Shown piece by piece: positions 44,365 through 53,911 of a stretch of 53,911 nt of DNA. The stretch is taken from NCBI GenBank assembly GCA_021779135.1, contig JAJYBH010000006.1, forward strand, positions 1 to 53,911, in the 5' to 3' direction. Position 1 is the stretch's first letter; each line of letters begins with the position of its first letter. The notes below the pieces were generated by a model. That model was not told the DNA's origin, ran no database searches, and worked only from the letters and a program-made list of their open reading frames with translations. The DNA is from Deltaproteobacteria bacterium (lineage in GTDB: Bacteria; Desulfobacterota; Desulfuromonadia; Geobacterales; Pseudopelobacteraceae). Both the position numbers and the translations under genes were made by a program.

Positions 44365-45594
44365 TCAGTGCCTGTCGGCTTCCCGGGCACACCTGATGGC
44401 AATCGTCCCCACAACGCTGCAGCCTGCCATGGTCAGAACCATCGGCAGTCCGGTGCCGTTGTGGCTCAGGCCGACAAAAGCGCCGGCCGTGGCTCCGATG
44501 GTGTACTGAATCGTCCCTAGGAGGGCCGACGCGCTCCCCGCAGCCGATGCAAACGGTGCCAGAGCGAGGGCGGTCACATTCGGATAGAGCAGTCCGGTCA
44601 TACTGAGGCAGGCAAATAACAGCACCACCTGCAGCGGAAAGCCGCCGATCCCCGTTATCGTCGCCATCGTCAACAGCAATGCCGCCGCCGCATTAGCGCA
44701 GAAGGCGACGCCCAGAATCTGTCTTGCCGGGTAACGTCGCAGAAGCCGGCGATTCAGCTGCGATGCGCCGATCAGGCCAAAGGCGTTGAGGCCGAAGAAG
44801 ATGCCGAACTGCTGGGGGGAGATCCCGTGCAGCTCGATGAAGACGAGCGGCGCCCCGGAAATATAGGAGAAGTTGACGCCGGCCACGGCCCCGAGCGCAA
44901 TGGCATGGCAGAGAAAGTAGCGATTCCTGGTGAGCCGACCGTAAATGCCCCCCATTTCCCTGAAGCTGCGCTGGATGCGCTTCTCCATTGGCAGGGATTC
45001 GGGTAGCCAGATCAAGGCGGCGCAGAGGGACAGGAGGCCGAAGCCCCCCAGAAAGGCGAAGATCCCCCGCCAGCCGGTAAGCAGGAGGAGCTGGCCGCCG
45101 GCAAGGGGGGCGAGAATCGGCGCCGCTCCCATCACCAGCATGAGCAGGGAAAACATCCGCGCCGCCTCGGTCGTATCATACAGATCGCGGACTACGGCAC
45201 GCGAGATGACCATGCCGGCGCCTCCCCCCAGGGCCATGACAACCCGCCAGAACAGCAGCCCCTCGCCGGTGTGGACGAAGGCGCACCCCACCGTGGACAG
45301 GACGTACAGACCGAGGCCGAACAGCAGGGGGCGCTTTCTTCCCCAGCGATCCGCCAGCGGGCCATAGAACAGCTGGCCGATTGCTGATCCGAACAGGAAG
45401 GCGGAGACCGACAGCTGCACGGTGCCAAGGGGGACGGCGAGGTCCCGGGCGATCTGCGGAAATGCGGGAAGGTACATGTCGATGGACATGGAGCTGAAGG
45501 CGGTCAACGCACCGAGAATGAGGACCAGCTTTACGAGGCCGATCCGCCCTGTCTCCTCTGGCGCTGCGAACGGGGTGGCAACGGTTGTTTCCAT
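44365..45594 (-). CDS. MFS multidrug exporter, Bcr/CflA family
   Basis: 409 residues, 12 membrane segments. MSIDMYLPAFPQIARDL at the start of TM1, GQLFYGPLADRWGRKRPLL (motif A) and RVVMALGGGAGMVISRAVVRDLY (motif B/C region) identify the Bcr/CflA group of proton-coupled drug exporters. It follows the marR gene by 27 bases on the same strand, so its expression should respond to the MarR ligand. Start METTVATPF is used, with AGGAGA ten bases before it. Confidence 0.9.
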   Translation of the reverse strand: METTVATPFAAPEETGRIGLVKLVLILGALTAFSSMSIDMYLPAFPQIARDLAVPLGTVQLSVSAFLFGSAIGQLFYGPLADRWGRKRPLLFGLGLYVLSTVGCAFVHTGEGLLFWRVVMALGGGAGMVISRAVVRDLYDTTEAARMFSLLMLVMGAAPILAPLAGGQLLLLTGWRGIFAFLGGFGLLSLCAALIWLPESLPMEKRIQRSFREMGGIYGRLTRNRYFLCHAIALGAVAGVNFSYISGAPLVFIELHGISPQQFGIFFGLNAFGLIGASQLNRRLLRRYPARQILGVAFCANAAAALLLTMATITGIGGFPLQVVLLFACLSMTGLLYPNVTALALAPFASAAGSASALLGTIQYTIGATAGAFVGLSHNGTGLPMVLTMAGCSVVGTIAIRCAREADRH

Positions 45595-45621
45595 ATATTG
45601 TGGATCTCCTGGCAACTGTCC

Positions 45622-46089
45622 TCAGCCCCTCCTGCCGCCCGCGTCCTGAAGATTTGCACAGGCGCGACGGAGGATGCTGCGACAGAGCTCAAGCTGCTCA
45701 TCGCTGATATCTTTTTGGGCGTCCGCCAGGATCTTTCTGGCCAGTGCGGTTGCCTGGTCCATCACGCTCTGCCCCTCGTCGGAAAGGAAGAGCAGCCGCT
45801 CACGGCCATCGCTGACGCTCGACCGGCGCTCGATGAGCCCGCGCGATTCGAGCCCCGCGGCAAGGCGTGCCATGGTAGTCTTGTCCTTGGCGGTCTTGTC
45901 TGCCAGGGTCCCCTGGGACAGGCCGTTATGTTCCCATAGCTGGACCAGCAGGGAGTACTGTTCGGCAGTGATGGCCAGACCATGTCCGGCAAGATCGGCA
46001 TTCAGGCGGCGCAGGACGACGCGGGAAAAGCGGGTGGCCAGGTGTCCCAGCGATTTCTCAAGGGAGTATTTGGTAGATTGCTCAGACAT
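45622..46089 (-). CDS. MarR-family repressor
   Basis: 155 residues. A winged helix with LSQGTLADKTAKDKTTMARLAAGLESRGLIERRSSVSDGRERLLFLSDEG is the MarR core; long dimerisation helices flank it. First gene of a marR-bcr pair. There is no ribosome site before the ATG and the promoter -10 ends eight bases before it, so the message is probably leaderless. Its operator overlaps that promoter. Confidence 0.92.
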   Translation of the reverse strand: MSEQSTKYSLEKSLGHLATRFSRVVLRRLNADLAGHGLAITAEQYSLLVQLWEHNGLSQGTLADKTAKDKTTMARLAAGLESRGLIERRSSVSDGRERLLFLSDEGQSVMDQATALARKILADAQKDISDEQLELCRSILRRACANLQDAGGRRG

Positions 46090-46126
46090 ATAGTTGTACT
46101 ATACAACTATATTGTGATGCTTTCAA
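46089..46126 (-). promoter_or_regulatory. marR promoter with perfect inverted-repeat operator
   Basis: TATAGTTGTA-CTA-TACAACTATA (46089-46111) is a perfect 10-base inverted repeat. On the minus strand TTGAAA (46121-46126), 17 bases and TATAGT (46098-46103) form the promoter, so the operator covers the -10 and the start point. Autorepression by the MarR protein is strongly suggested. Confidence 0.82.
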
Positions 46127-46284
46127 TCAGTTTTGCCTCCCCTCAAGAGTCAGTTTTGCCTGGGGCCGCGCGCCACAGCTGCGAGAAACGACCGCTTCGC
46201 CCAGTGGCTTTTATGCCGTATTTCATGACCACGAGGGAAAGCTATAGACTTGGTTCCACCACATTTCTTGCTGATTTGTGCTTG

Positions 46285-46309
46285 CCCCCCTCTTACGCTA
46301 AGAGGGGGG
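46285..46309. other. Perfect 11-bp GC/AT hairpin
   Basis: CCCCCCTCTTA-CGC-TAAGAGGGGGG. No T-run on either side. Lies 25 bases after the aldo/keto reductase stop, so it may end that transcript. The rest of 46127-46333 shows no gene. Confidence 0.5.
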
Positions 46310-46333
46310 ACGGGGGAGCACGTGTATTGATGG

Positions 46334-48216
<1,883 letters not shown>

Positions 48217-48333
48217 GGTTACCTCCCGTTTATTTTAGATTTTACCTTTTTTTCTTCTTTCTGCATTTTTTATTTTCGAAGCGGCTTCATGGTCTGACCC
48301 GTGATGGGCACCGTAACGTGGTGATCCTTACAG

Positions 48334-50745
48334 TTAGATGGCATCAACTGAAATTACAAAATCGACACCTTCCCATTTTCTTGCATCCGGCCAGTAGAGA
48401 GTGAATGTAACCTGGCTTCCCGCCTTGAGCGACTGAGTCGCAATATCGGCGTAATGGATATTCAGCCCGATGTCGCACGTAGGGGTATCATGTACCGTCT
48501 TCCAATCGTCGGTACTCCAGTGGATAACGGCCGGGAAGAGAGTCTCAATGCGCAGGATCCTGCCGGCGGGCAGGGAGCGGATCTTGTGGTTGAAGCACCA
48601 CCCCATGTAGCGCGATTCTGTCTGGTCCACCAGATATCTCCGCACGGTTTGCGGCGGCAGATCGAAGACCCGCCCGTCGTGCAAAGAACGCAGCAGCTTC
48701 AGGTATTCGGCATGCGCCCAGACGAGCGGCATGGCAGAACCGGATGGACGACCGAAGAACAGTTCCTTTTCCGGAATGTCCGGCGCATCCCAGACCTGCT
48801 CGGGAATCAGCCCTTCCGCTCCGGCAAGGGATTCCAGAGCCGCCTGAAGCCGCTCGGCCTCCCCCCTCCTGGCTGCCGCCAGTTCGTAGTGGGCCCGTTC
48901 TCCGGTCAACAGAGGCCACCCCCGGCCGATTCCGGTGCAGTCGAACGGTTCACCATCCTCATGTTCCCCGTAGCCGTCACCGTTGTAGCGGTGCCAGACA
49001 GACCCCTGTGGCGTCTCCACCTTGAGCAGGGCATCAATAAGCCTTATCGTATCGAGTATGCGCTGATCATCAGCCGCACGCAGCCCAAAACGAACCAGTG
49101 CCAGCGCATCGGGGCTCACCAGGTGGCTGGCAGGGCTTTCAGCCAGCCCGGGGGCGACATTCTTTACAAGGACTCTCTGCTGGAAGCGCGATACCCCCTC
49201 ACCTGTCTCGGCTGCGGCAATGCGGACGTAATACCCCGCAATGCTGAACTCGCGGCACCAGTCGGTACCGGTGACGTACATCCAGCGGTCGATGGAAGCA
49301 TTCCAGATATCGGCGGTATCACGCAGGTAGGATGCCAGTGACGCTTCATGGTTCAATTCGGCCAGGTCCGCGGCCGCCAGGAGCGCGGCGATCTCGGCGG
49401 CGACCGTAAATGGTGAATAGCCGGGATCCTCCTCCCAACGGTCCTGTGGGCTCACCGGCCCGTTGTGGACCAGGAAGGCCGCTGCCTGGCGCACCATCGG
49501 CCAGAAACGGCCCAGGTCGTCAGGGGCCAGGGCCTTCTCCCGCCTGGCCAGGTCAACGAGCAGAATCGGCAGGGCTGTTTCGTCCATCTGGATGCCGTTC
49601 CAGTAGGGAGAACCGTCCAGCCACATGTTCTGGGCCCAGTGCCCGTCCGCCTCCTGGGTCGCCTGCAGATAGCAGAGTACGCGACGGACCTCCTCATGGG
49701 CACCGGCGGCCAGAAGCCCCCCGGCTGACTCGACCAGATCGCGCGGCCAGGCGAGGTGGTAACCGCCCAGATCGTTGTCGCCCTTGCTGAAGCCCCACGG
49801 GATCGAGAGACTGGCGATGATCCCCCCCGGGAAATTGAACGCCTCGTGGGCGCGCACGACCGCCGTGCTGACCCGGTAAAAGTTTTGCCGGGCATCCGTC
49901 CGTCCCTTGTCGAGCGGCATCAACCCCGACTGCCATTGTTCCCACTCACCGACATACACCGGCCGCGCCGCCTCAAAGCCGTCCTGAAGCGCCGCGCGGG
50001 CACGGTTCCCCGCCTCTGCCGCGTTGCGCCCGAATCCCAGGGCCAACAGGAATTCTCCCCTGGCCGCCGTCAGATCGATCTCTGCCGTCAGGGCGATATT
50101 GCCGTTGTCGGCCCGTGAATAGTCCCACTCCATCTGGTTGTGGGACATCAGATCCTGCCAGCCATCCGAGAATCCTACGAAGCCCACGGAGCGTTTCAGC
50201 CAGCCGGTGGAGCAGGCCAGGGCCAGCGCATTCCCGTCCCGTTCGGCGAACAGCATGGGTACGCCTTTGTACTCGTCAACCCAGCCGCTGTTGCCGGCTC
50301 CGTGATTGCCCAGATGCGGCGAGAGCAGCACATGAAGCCGGTAATCAGAAGCCGACCCTTCGCGGGCGGTGAAGCGGGTCTGCTGCAACACGACGTCCCG
50401 TTGCGGGTCGGCCAGGATCTTTTTTTCGATGCAATAGCGGCCCTGGCTGCAGGTATTGACGACACTGAAGGCGGGCACACCATCGGCCATCCAGCTGACC
50501 TGGCTGGTGGTGTCGCGCTTTTCCTCGGAAAGGAAATCCGCGCCGCTGGTGACGATCAAGCCCATGTCGCGCACACAGGCCTGGTCGATCCGCGGATAAT
50601 AAATCTCGTTAAAGATCCCGTGACTCAAGGTAAACCAGACCCGGCTCATGCCGCCGAGTGAAGCGCCCACGCCCGATTTAGCGCTGGAGGTCCAGCGTGC
50701 CGTGATGCCCGGCCAGCCCGGCGCGGTACGTTCCGGAGTATTCAT
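48334..50745 (-). CDS. Glucoamylase-like enzyme, GH15
   Basis: 803 residues. An N-terminal beta-sandwich (about 1-290; SRVWFTLSHGIFNEIYYPRIDQ) is followed by an (alpha/alpha)6 barrel with GGYHLAWPRDLVESAGGL, RWEEDPGYSPFT (general acid Glu region), GIGRGWPLLTGERAHYELA and LIPEQVWD (general base Glu). Releases glucose from alpha-glucan ends. No signal peptide is visible, so it should act on internal glycogen or oligosaccharides. Its ATG overlaps the DUF2127 stop (ATGA). Confidence 0.92.
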   Translation of the reverse strand: MNTPERTAPGWPGITARWTSSAKSGVGASLGGMSRVWFTLSHGIFNEIYYPRIDQACVRDMGLIVTSGADFLSEEKRDTTSQVSWMADGVPAFSVVNTCSQGRYCIEKKILADPQRDVVLQQTRFTAREGSASDYRLHVLLSPHLGNHGAGNSGWVDEYKGVPMLFAERDGNALALACSTGWLKRSVGFVGFSDGWQDLMSHNQMEWDYSRADNGNIALTAEIDLTAARGEFLLALGFGRNAAEAGNRARAALQDGFEAARPVYVGEWEQWQSGLMPLDKGRTDARQNFYRVSTAVVRAHEAFNFPGGIIASLSIPWGFSKGDNDLGGYHLAWPRDLVESAGGLLAAGAHEEVRRVLCYLQATQEADGHWAQNMWLDGSPYWNGIQMDETALPILLVDLARREKALAPDDLGRFWPMVRQAAAFLVHNGPVSPQDRWEEDPGYSPFTVAAEIAALLAAADLAELNHEASLASYLRDTADIWNASIDRWMYVTGTDWCREFSIAGYYVRIAAAETGEGVSRFQQRVLVKNVAPGLAESPASHLVSPDALALVRFGLRAADDQRILDTIRLIDALLKVETPQGSVWHRYNGDGYGEHEDGEPFDCTGIGRGWPLLTGERAHYELAAARRGEAERLQAALESLAGAEGLIPEQVWDAPDIPEKELFFGRPSGSAMPLVWAHAEYLKLLRSLHDGRVFDLPPQTVRRYLVDQTESRYMGWCFNHKIRSLPAGRILRIETLFPAVIHWSTDDWKTVHDTPTCDIGLNIHYADIATQSLKAGSQVTFTLYWPDARKWEGVDFVISVDAI

Positions 50746-51284
50746 AAGTCCTCCCGGTGCTGGTCTCTTTGCAGGTTATTTTCTTCATGCTTTTTGAGTG
50801 AATAGAGCAGGTAAGCAACAACGCCGATGTTAACGGCAAGCACGCTGACCCTGGGCCAGTTTCTGACGTGGATAACTTCAACCAATTCCACTGGTATATA
50901 CATCCCGCCGCTCAGGACACCGAACCACTTGGCCCATTTCCTTCCCATCCATAATCCCGATGCTTCCACAAATCTTACTATGCAGTAGAGCAATGCCGCA
51001 GACGCCAGGGACCATAGCTGGCCGTCGGTTATACGTTCTGTCAAGTCAAGGAATATGCGCGGGTAATGTCTGGCCGGATTGAGATGCAAGTGTTCAACAA
51101 GCCGAACCGCTGCCATATGCAGATCTTTATGGATAAATGTCAGCAGCTCGAATCCCGCCAACAGGACGAGCACCCCTTTTGCTCCTTCGAATATGGCGAC
51201 TACCCGCAATCCACGGGCAGCTGTCTGGTTACCGATCCTTTTCCCGTGCGCCGGGGATTGTTTTTTTCGCCTGCGCATACTCAA
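50742..51284 (-). CDS. DUF2127 membrane protein
   Basis: 180 residues. GLRVVAIFEGAKGVLVLLAGFELLTFIHKDLH is the first membrane stretch with the family signature. Further helices lie at LWSLASAALLYCIVRFVEASGLW and SVLAVNIGVVAYLLYSL. Basic N-terminus (RRRKKQSPAHGKR). Function unknown. Linked by four-base overlaps to both neighbours, so the three proteins should be made together. Confidence 0.82.
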   Translation of the reverse strand: MSMRRRKKQSPAHGKRIGNQTAARGLRVVAIFEGAKGVLVLLAGFELLTFIHKDLHMAAVRLVEHLHLNPARHYPRIFLDLTERITDGQLWSLASAALLYCIVRFVEASGLWMGRKWAKWFGVLSGGMYIPVELVEVIHVRNWPRVSVLAVNIGVVAYLLYSLKKHEENNLQRDQHREDL

Positions 51285-51769
51285 TCACCACTGCGGTTCG
51301 GAAGGATTCCCTCTGCCGCGACCCTGCCATGCAACTCCGCCAGCATCTCATGAAGCTCTGCAATGACGATATTCTGCGCGTCAAGATTTTTCAGTATAGC
51401 CTCAATCTCGGTTTCAGCCTTCAGATTCACTTCATAATCGATGTGTGCCTCAATACGGTCGCGGTCTGCCTTGCGGTTCTGGCTCATCATGATCATGGGT
51501 GCCGTATAGGCCGCCTGGAGCGACAACACTAGATTCATCAGGATGAACGGATAGGGGTCCCAATGCCGCACCCAGGCAGTGACATTCAATATGGCCCAGA
51601 TGGTGAGAATCGTTGATTGACCGATGATGAATTCCCAGGATCCCACCTTGGTGGCAATCCAGTCAGCCGCTCGTTGACCGAGTGTTATCTGCTCCTCGAC
51701 AACCTCGTTGGCGTTCTTTATCGGGGCGTGTTTATGGTGGTAGGGGGGTGGAAATGGCGGGTGGGGCAT
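51281..51769 (-). CDS. DUF1003 membrane protein
   Basis: 162 residues. A His/Pro-rich N-terminus (HPPFPPPYHHKH) precedes two helices: FIIGQSTILTIWAILNVTAWV, then YPFILMNLVLSLQAAYTAPMIMMSQNR with the DUF1003 signature LSxxAAxxAPxIMMSQNR. A C-terminal coiled coil follows (EAILKNLDAQNIVIAELHEMLAEL). Related to CorA-associated or cyclic-nucleotide-linked proteins in name only; function unknown. First gene of the DUF1003-DUF2127-GH15 operon. Confidence 0.85.
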   Translation of the reverse strand: MPHPPFPPPYHHKHAPIKNANEVVEEQITLGQRAADWIATKVGSWEFIIGQSTILTIWAILNVTAWVRHWDPYPFILMNLVLSLQAAYTAPMIMMSQNRKADRDRIEAHIDYEVNLKAETEIEAILKNLDAQNIVIAELHEMLAELHGRVAAEGILPNRSGD

Positions 51770-51924
51770 GATTGTTTCCTCTTTGTATTCAAATGTTATT
51801 TAGTAGGGTATCTTTCAAGAGATCCTTGCCAGCTTACCTGTAAACAATATACTCAACCGGATTGTTATTAGTAAAATATAATTTATACTTCACGCATGAC
51901 CTTGATTTTGAGGGAGATGAATTT

Positions 51925-52182
51925 ATGCTTCAAGAGCACGTTGCCGGCCTTGCCGCACAGATGGGCATAACCTTGTCGAGAGTATCATTTTTTGACGGGA
52001 AACTGCTAGGGTGCCGTGACTGCCACTTGGTACAAATCTATGCGCAAGGTCACATGGAGAGCGCGGTCGTCTTCCAGCAAGACCTTGATTGTCTGCAAAA
52101 GGGGATCACGAGCAAAAGGCTCGAAACCAGACTCAGCACCGCCCTGTCACGTTTGCAGACAAAATTGGCGCTACATACTTAA
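51925..52182 (+). CDS. Small hypothetical protein with CxxCH
   Basis: 85 residues from the ATG at 51925, which has GGAG eight bases before it (the frame opens earlier, at 51862). It contains KLLGCRDCHLVQIY and a further Cys in QDLDCLQKG, but no signal peptide, so the CxxCH is more likely a metal or redox site than heme. The C-terminus is helical (RLETRLSTALSRLQTKL). Not recognised. Confidence 0.55.
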   Translation: MLQEHVAGLAAQMGITLSRVSFFDGKLLGCRDCHLVQIYAQGHMESAVVFQQDLDCLQKGITSKRLETRLSTALSRLQTKLALHT

Positions 52183-52374
52183 TACAATCTTTGGCAGTTT
52201 ATCGGTTCGGGATGAGGTTGAGGGACATTTGGAGGTAACATCCGGCCAGCGGGAATCGGGGTAATCCGGAGAAGGGAAATCAAGGTTGGACCAGAACCTG
52301 GCTGCAGAGTTGACTTCGACGTATAAAAGAGAGAAACTATTAAAGAATACCATTAACCACGGGAGGTACATTAC

Positions 52375-52746
52375 ATGAACAGGATTCTGGCTTCCATCGC
52401 GGCAACTTTAGCAGTTGTGGCATTCACCACGGTGATTTTTGCTGCCGACGTCCCAGCCCCGGCCCCCTCCGCACCTGCGGCAGTCATTGGCAAGCCTTCT
52501 ATTACCGATACCAACATGAAGCATCTGCAGGTCGATAATAAAGCGAGGGCGGCCAAGGCCGCGGCAAGCAAAAGCGCCGAATCGGTTACTCCCGCGGATA
52601 AAGCGGCAACATCGGCGCGCGCCAGCAAACTGAGAAAGGCCCAGCAATTGAAGAAAAGAAGCAAGGCCGCCAGAAAAAACGCGCAAACCATGGGTAGCGG
52701 CATACCAGCAGAAAAATCCCCCGTCGTTTCCCCAGCAGCCAAATGA
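52375..52746 (+). CDS. Small secreted Ala/Lys-rich protein
   Basis: 123 residues. A signal peptide (ILASIAATLAVVAFTTVIFA, cleavage after AFA-like FAA) precedes a Pro/Ala segment. The basic low-complexity remainder has repeated K/A/S blocks (NKARAAKAAASKSAES, ASKLRKAQQLKKRSKAARK). GGGAGG nine bases upstream is a strong ribosome site. Probably periplasmic and disordered; function unknown. Confidence 0.72.
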   Translation: MNRILASIAATLAVVAFTTVIFAADVPAPAPSAPAAVIGKPSITDTNMKHLQVDNKARAAKAAASKSAESVTPADKAATSARASKLRKAQQLKKRSKAARKNAQTMGSGIPAEKSPVVSPAAK

Positions 52747-52754
52747 ACGTAAAA

Positions 52755-52782
52755 GGGGAGACCGTCCGCACCCGGTCTCCCC
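52755..52782. terminator. Probable terminator after the secreted protein gene
   Basis: GGGGAGACC / GGTCTCCCC stem, preceded by AAAA but with no T-run downstream; it could work best in the minus direction. Confidence 0.5.
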
Positions 52783-52896
52783 ACGCAATCAATACGTCAA
52801 GGGCTTCATCCCTATCTCTATCCTACCCATCAATTACCTCACCTGGAAAAATGCAGAAGCCATCGAATGAGCAGCGGGCCGCTTTTTTCGGGCCAC

Positions 52897-53135
52897 CTAT
52901 CCTATGGTTTCTTTCCATGCCATAAGCCCGCGCATGATCATCTCGATGGCGAATGTCCCGACTACGAGGGCGGTACACACCAGCCAAGAGAAATGAGTAA
53001 CTGTGAGCCCCTTGAGAGAGAATCTGATGTACTCGTCACCCTCCCATGCGGTATGCAGAGCCAGGGCTTCCAGTTGGTGCAGAACGAACCTTTCTGTATT
53101 CCGTCGTGCAAGCCGTGATTCGATCCGGCCGGGTT
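52897..53135 (-). pseudogene. Fragment of a small membrane protein gene, no start codon
   Basis: A minus-strand frame between stops encodes about 78 residues: ESRLARRNTERFVLHQLEAL, then ALHTAWEGDEYIRFSLKGL, then a membrane-type helix LVCTALVVGTFAIEMIM and RGLMAWKETIG before TAG. The protein-like character is clear. No ATG or GTG precedes the conserved-looking part, only a TAA. Either it is a truncated gene or it begins at a rare codon. It lies just after the TPR gene. Confidence 0.4.
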
Positions 53136-53138
53136 ACG

Positions 53139-53911
53139 TTATCTGGCCGCCTTGCCCTTTCTGTGCGTTCCCTTCTTCACCGACTTGTGCTTCCTGCTCT
53201 TGCCCTTCTTTATCGACTTGTGCTTCCTGTGCTTCCCCTTCTTTACCGATGTTCGGTGAACGGATTTTTTCTTGCCGCGATGGGCGCTCCTCGCATCTTT
53301 ACTGCGCTGTATCCTGCGTTCCGCCTTCCCCAGCCTGCTCAGCAGCTCACTGGCCTCCAGCAGGTCCGGGTCGGCCTTTTTTGCAGCCTCCAGGCTTTCC
53401 CGTGCCTCCTTGAGTCTGCCCGTTACCAGATACACCTTTCCCAACCCCTTTAACGCTTTGGCATGATCGCTCTTCAAGGCCAGGGCCTTCTGGTACTCGG
53501 CAATGGATTCGTCATATTTTTTCTGGAAATCATACATCAGCCCCAAGCGGAAATGGCTGTCCGGATCATCGGGAAAAAGCTCGGCCCCTTCCTTCAAGAG
53601 TGCCAGAAGTTTGTCATGCTTCCTCAGTTTCACGTAAAGCGAGATCAGGGTGTTCCGGGAGGATACGTCGTCCCTGTTCAGGCGGAGTACTGTCCGGTAC
53701 TGGTTGGCGGCCTCTTCACCCTTCCCCCTTTTCATATAGAGGTGCGCCAGCTCCTTGTGCGCTTCCGGATTATCCGGGGCAAGCTTGATCGCCTCCTGAT
53801 ACTCGGCAACCGACTGATCATATTTCCTATCCATCCCATAGAGCTGCGCCAGCCTGAAGTGCAGCAGCGGATTGTTGTCATACACCGCCAGAAGTTGCTT
53901 GTACTGTCCTA
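53139..53911 (-). CDS. TPR-repeat protein with basic repetitive tail (partial)
   Basis: 257 codons in view; the frame is open through the right edge (QYKQLLAVYDNNPLLHF), so the N-terminus is missing. At least five tetratricopeptide repeats can be read (LAQLYGMDRKYDQSVAEYQE, LAHLYMKRGKGEEAANQYRT, LGLMYDFQKKYDESIAEYQK, LGKVYLVTGRLKEARESLEA). The last 50 residues are Lys/Arg/His-rich, built from repeats such as SVKKGKHRKHK and SIKKGKSRKHK. TPRs bind partner proteins; the tail should bind nucleic acid or anionic polymers. The apparent GTG at 53885 lies inside a repeat and is not a credible start. Confidence 0.82.
   Translation of the reverse strand, partial: GQYKQLLAVYDNNPLLHFRLAQLYGMDRKYDQSVAEYQEAIKLAPDNPEAHKELAHLYMKRGKGEEAANQYRTVLRLNRDDVSSRNTLISLYVKLRKHDKLLALLKEGAELFPDDPDSHFRLGLMYDFQKKYDESIAEYQKALALKSDHAKALKGLGKVYLVTGRLKEARESLEAAKKADPDLLEASELLSRLGKAERRIQRSKDARSAHRGKKKSVHRTSVKKGKHRKHKSIKKGKSRKHKSVKKGTHRKGKAAR

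Noticed and set aside
51925-52182. CRDCH in the small protein as a c-type heme site
   Set aside because: No signal peptide or membrane helix, so the protein should be cytoplasmic, where c-type heme attachment does not occur.

Overview
The window looks like a chromosomal segment of a Geobacteraceae-type deltaproteobacterium (Geobacter / Pelobacter propionicus / Trichlorobacter neighbourhood). The grounds are a Rieske / b6-type cytochrome b / five-heme cytochrome c quinol oxidoreductase, an obgE-proB pair, an mutL-miaA-hfq run, sigma-54-type promoters and the overall protein flavour. The species is not determined. GC-rich housekeeping blocks alternate with visibly more AT-rich or eroded accessory segments that sit at tRNA genes.

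Layout. 1-2786: right end of an integrated element: the tail of an ISL3-type transposase, a small HTH (excisionase-like) gene, a divergent XRE repressor and a tyrosine integrase, ending in the 3' half of tRNA-Phe. 2787-4470: a mini-island with a flavodoxin-fold reductase, a hipB-like gene with three operators and a 19-codon hipA stub. It ends in a second, degraded copy of the tRNA-Phe 3' end plus a terminator. 4508-12123 (minus): proB, obgE, rdgC, a NapH/CcoG-type polyferredoxin, an HtrA protease, an orphan OmpR-type response regulator and the PEP synthase regulator. 12278-20122 (plus): prmA, rsmE, a zinc-ribbon protein, mutL, miaA, hfq, a PerM-family transporter and a DUF512 radical-SAM-like protein. 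20123-21313: debris plus a PIN / ribbon-helix-helix toxin-antitoxin pair. 21440-23787 (minus): the quinol oxidoreductase. 24066-30275: gltBD behind a sigma-54-type promoter. 30378-30698: an HU protein with a basic tail.

31065-44180: an intact tRNA-Asn on the left and a degenerate copy of its 3' end plus terminator on the right bracket about 13 kb without an integrase. Inside are a CBS-HEPN protein and a compact operon of azoreductase, RND adaptor, RND permease fused to a TolC-type outer-membrane factor, periplasmic alpha/beta hydrolase and MlaA/VacJ lipoprotein. A sigma-54-type promoter with upstream inverted repeats precedes that operon. Further right lie a DinD-type gene broken by one amber codon and a GAF-AAA+-Fis sigma-54 activator. 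The activator's leader sequence is duplicated on both sides of the DinD gene. I read this as one regulated envelope-export unit: activator, upstream sites, sigma-54 promoter, pump and lipid-handling proteins.

44230-53911: a marR-bcr drug-efflux pair, an aldo/keto reductase, a lipoprotein, a translationally coupled DUF1003-DUF2127-glucoamylase operon, small secreted and hypothetical proteins, and a TPR protein with a very basic repetitive tail running off the right edge.

The most interesting material is the tRNA-Asn island (pump-OMF fusion with lipid genes and its sigma-54 circuit), the operator architecture of the left integrative element, and three regulator or toxin genes whose predicted transcription starts coincide with their start codons (leaderless candidates).
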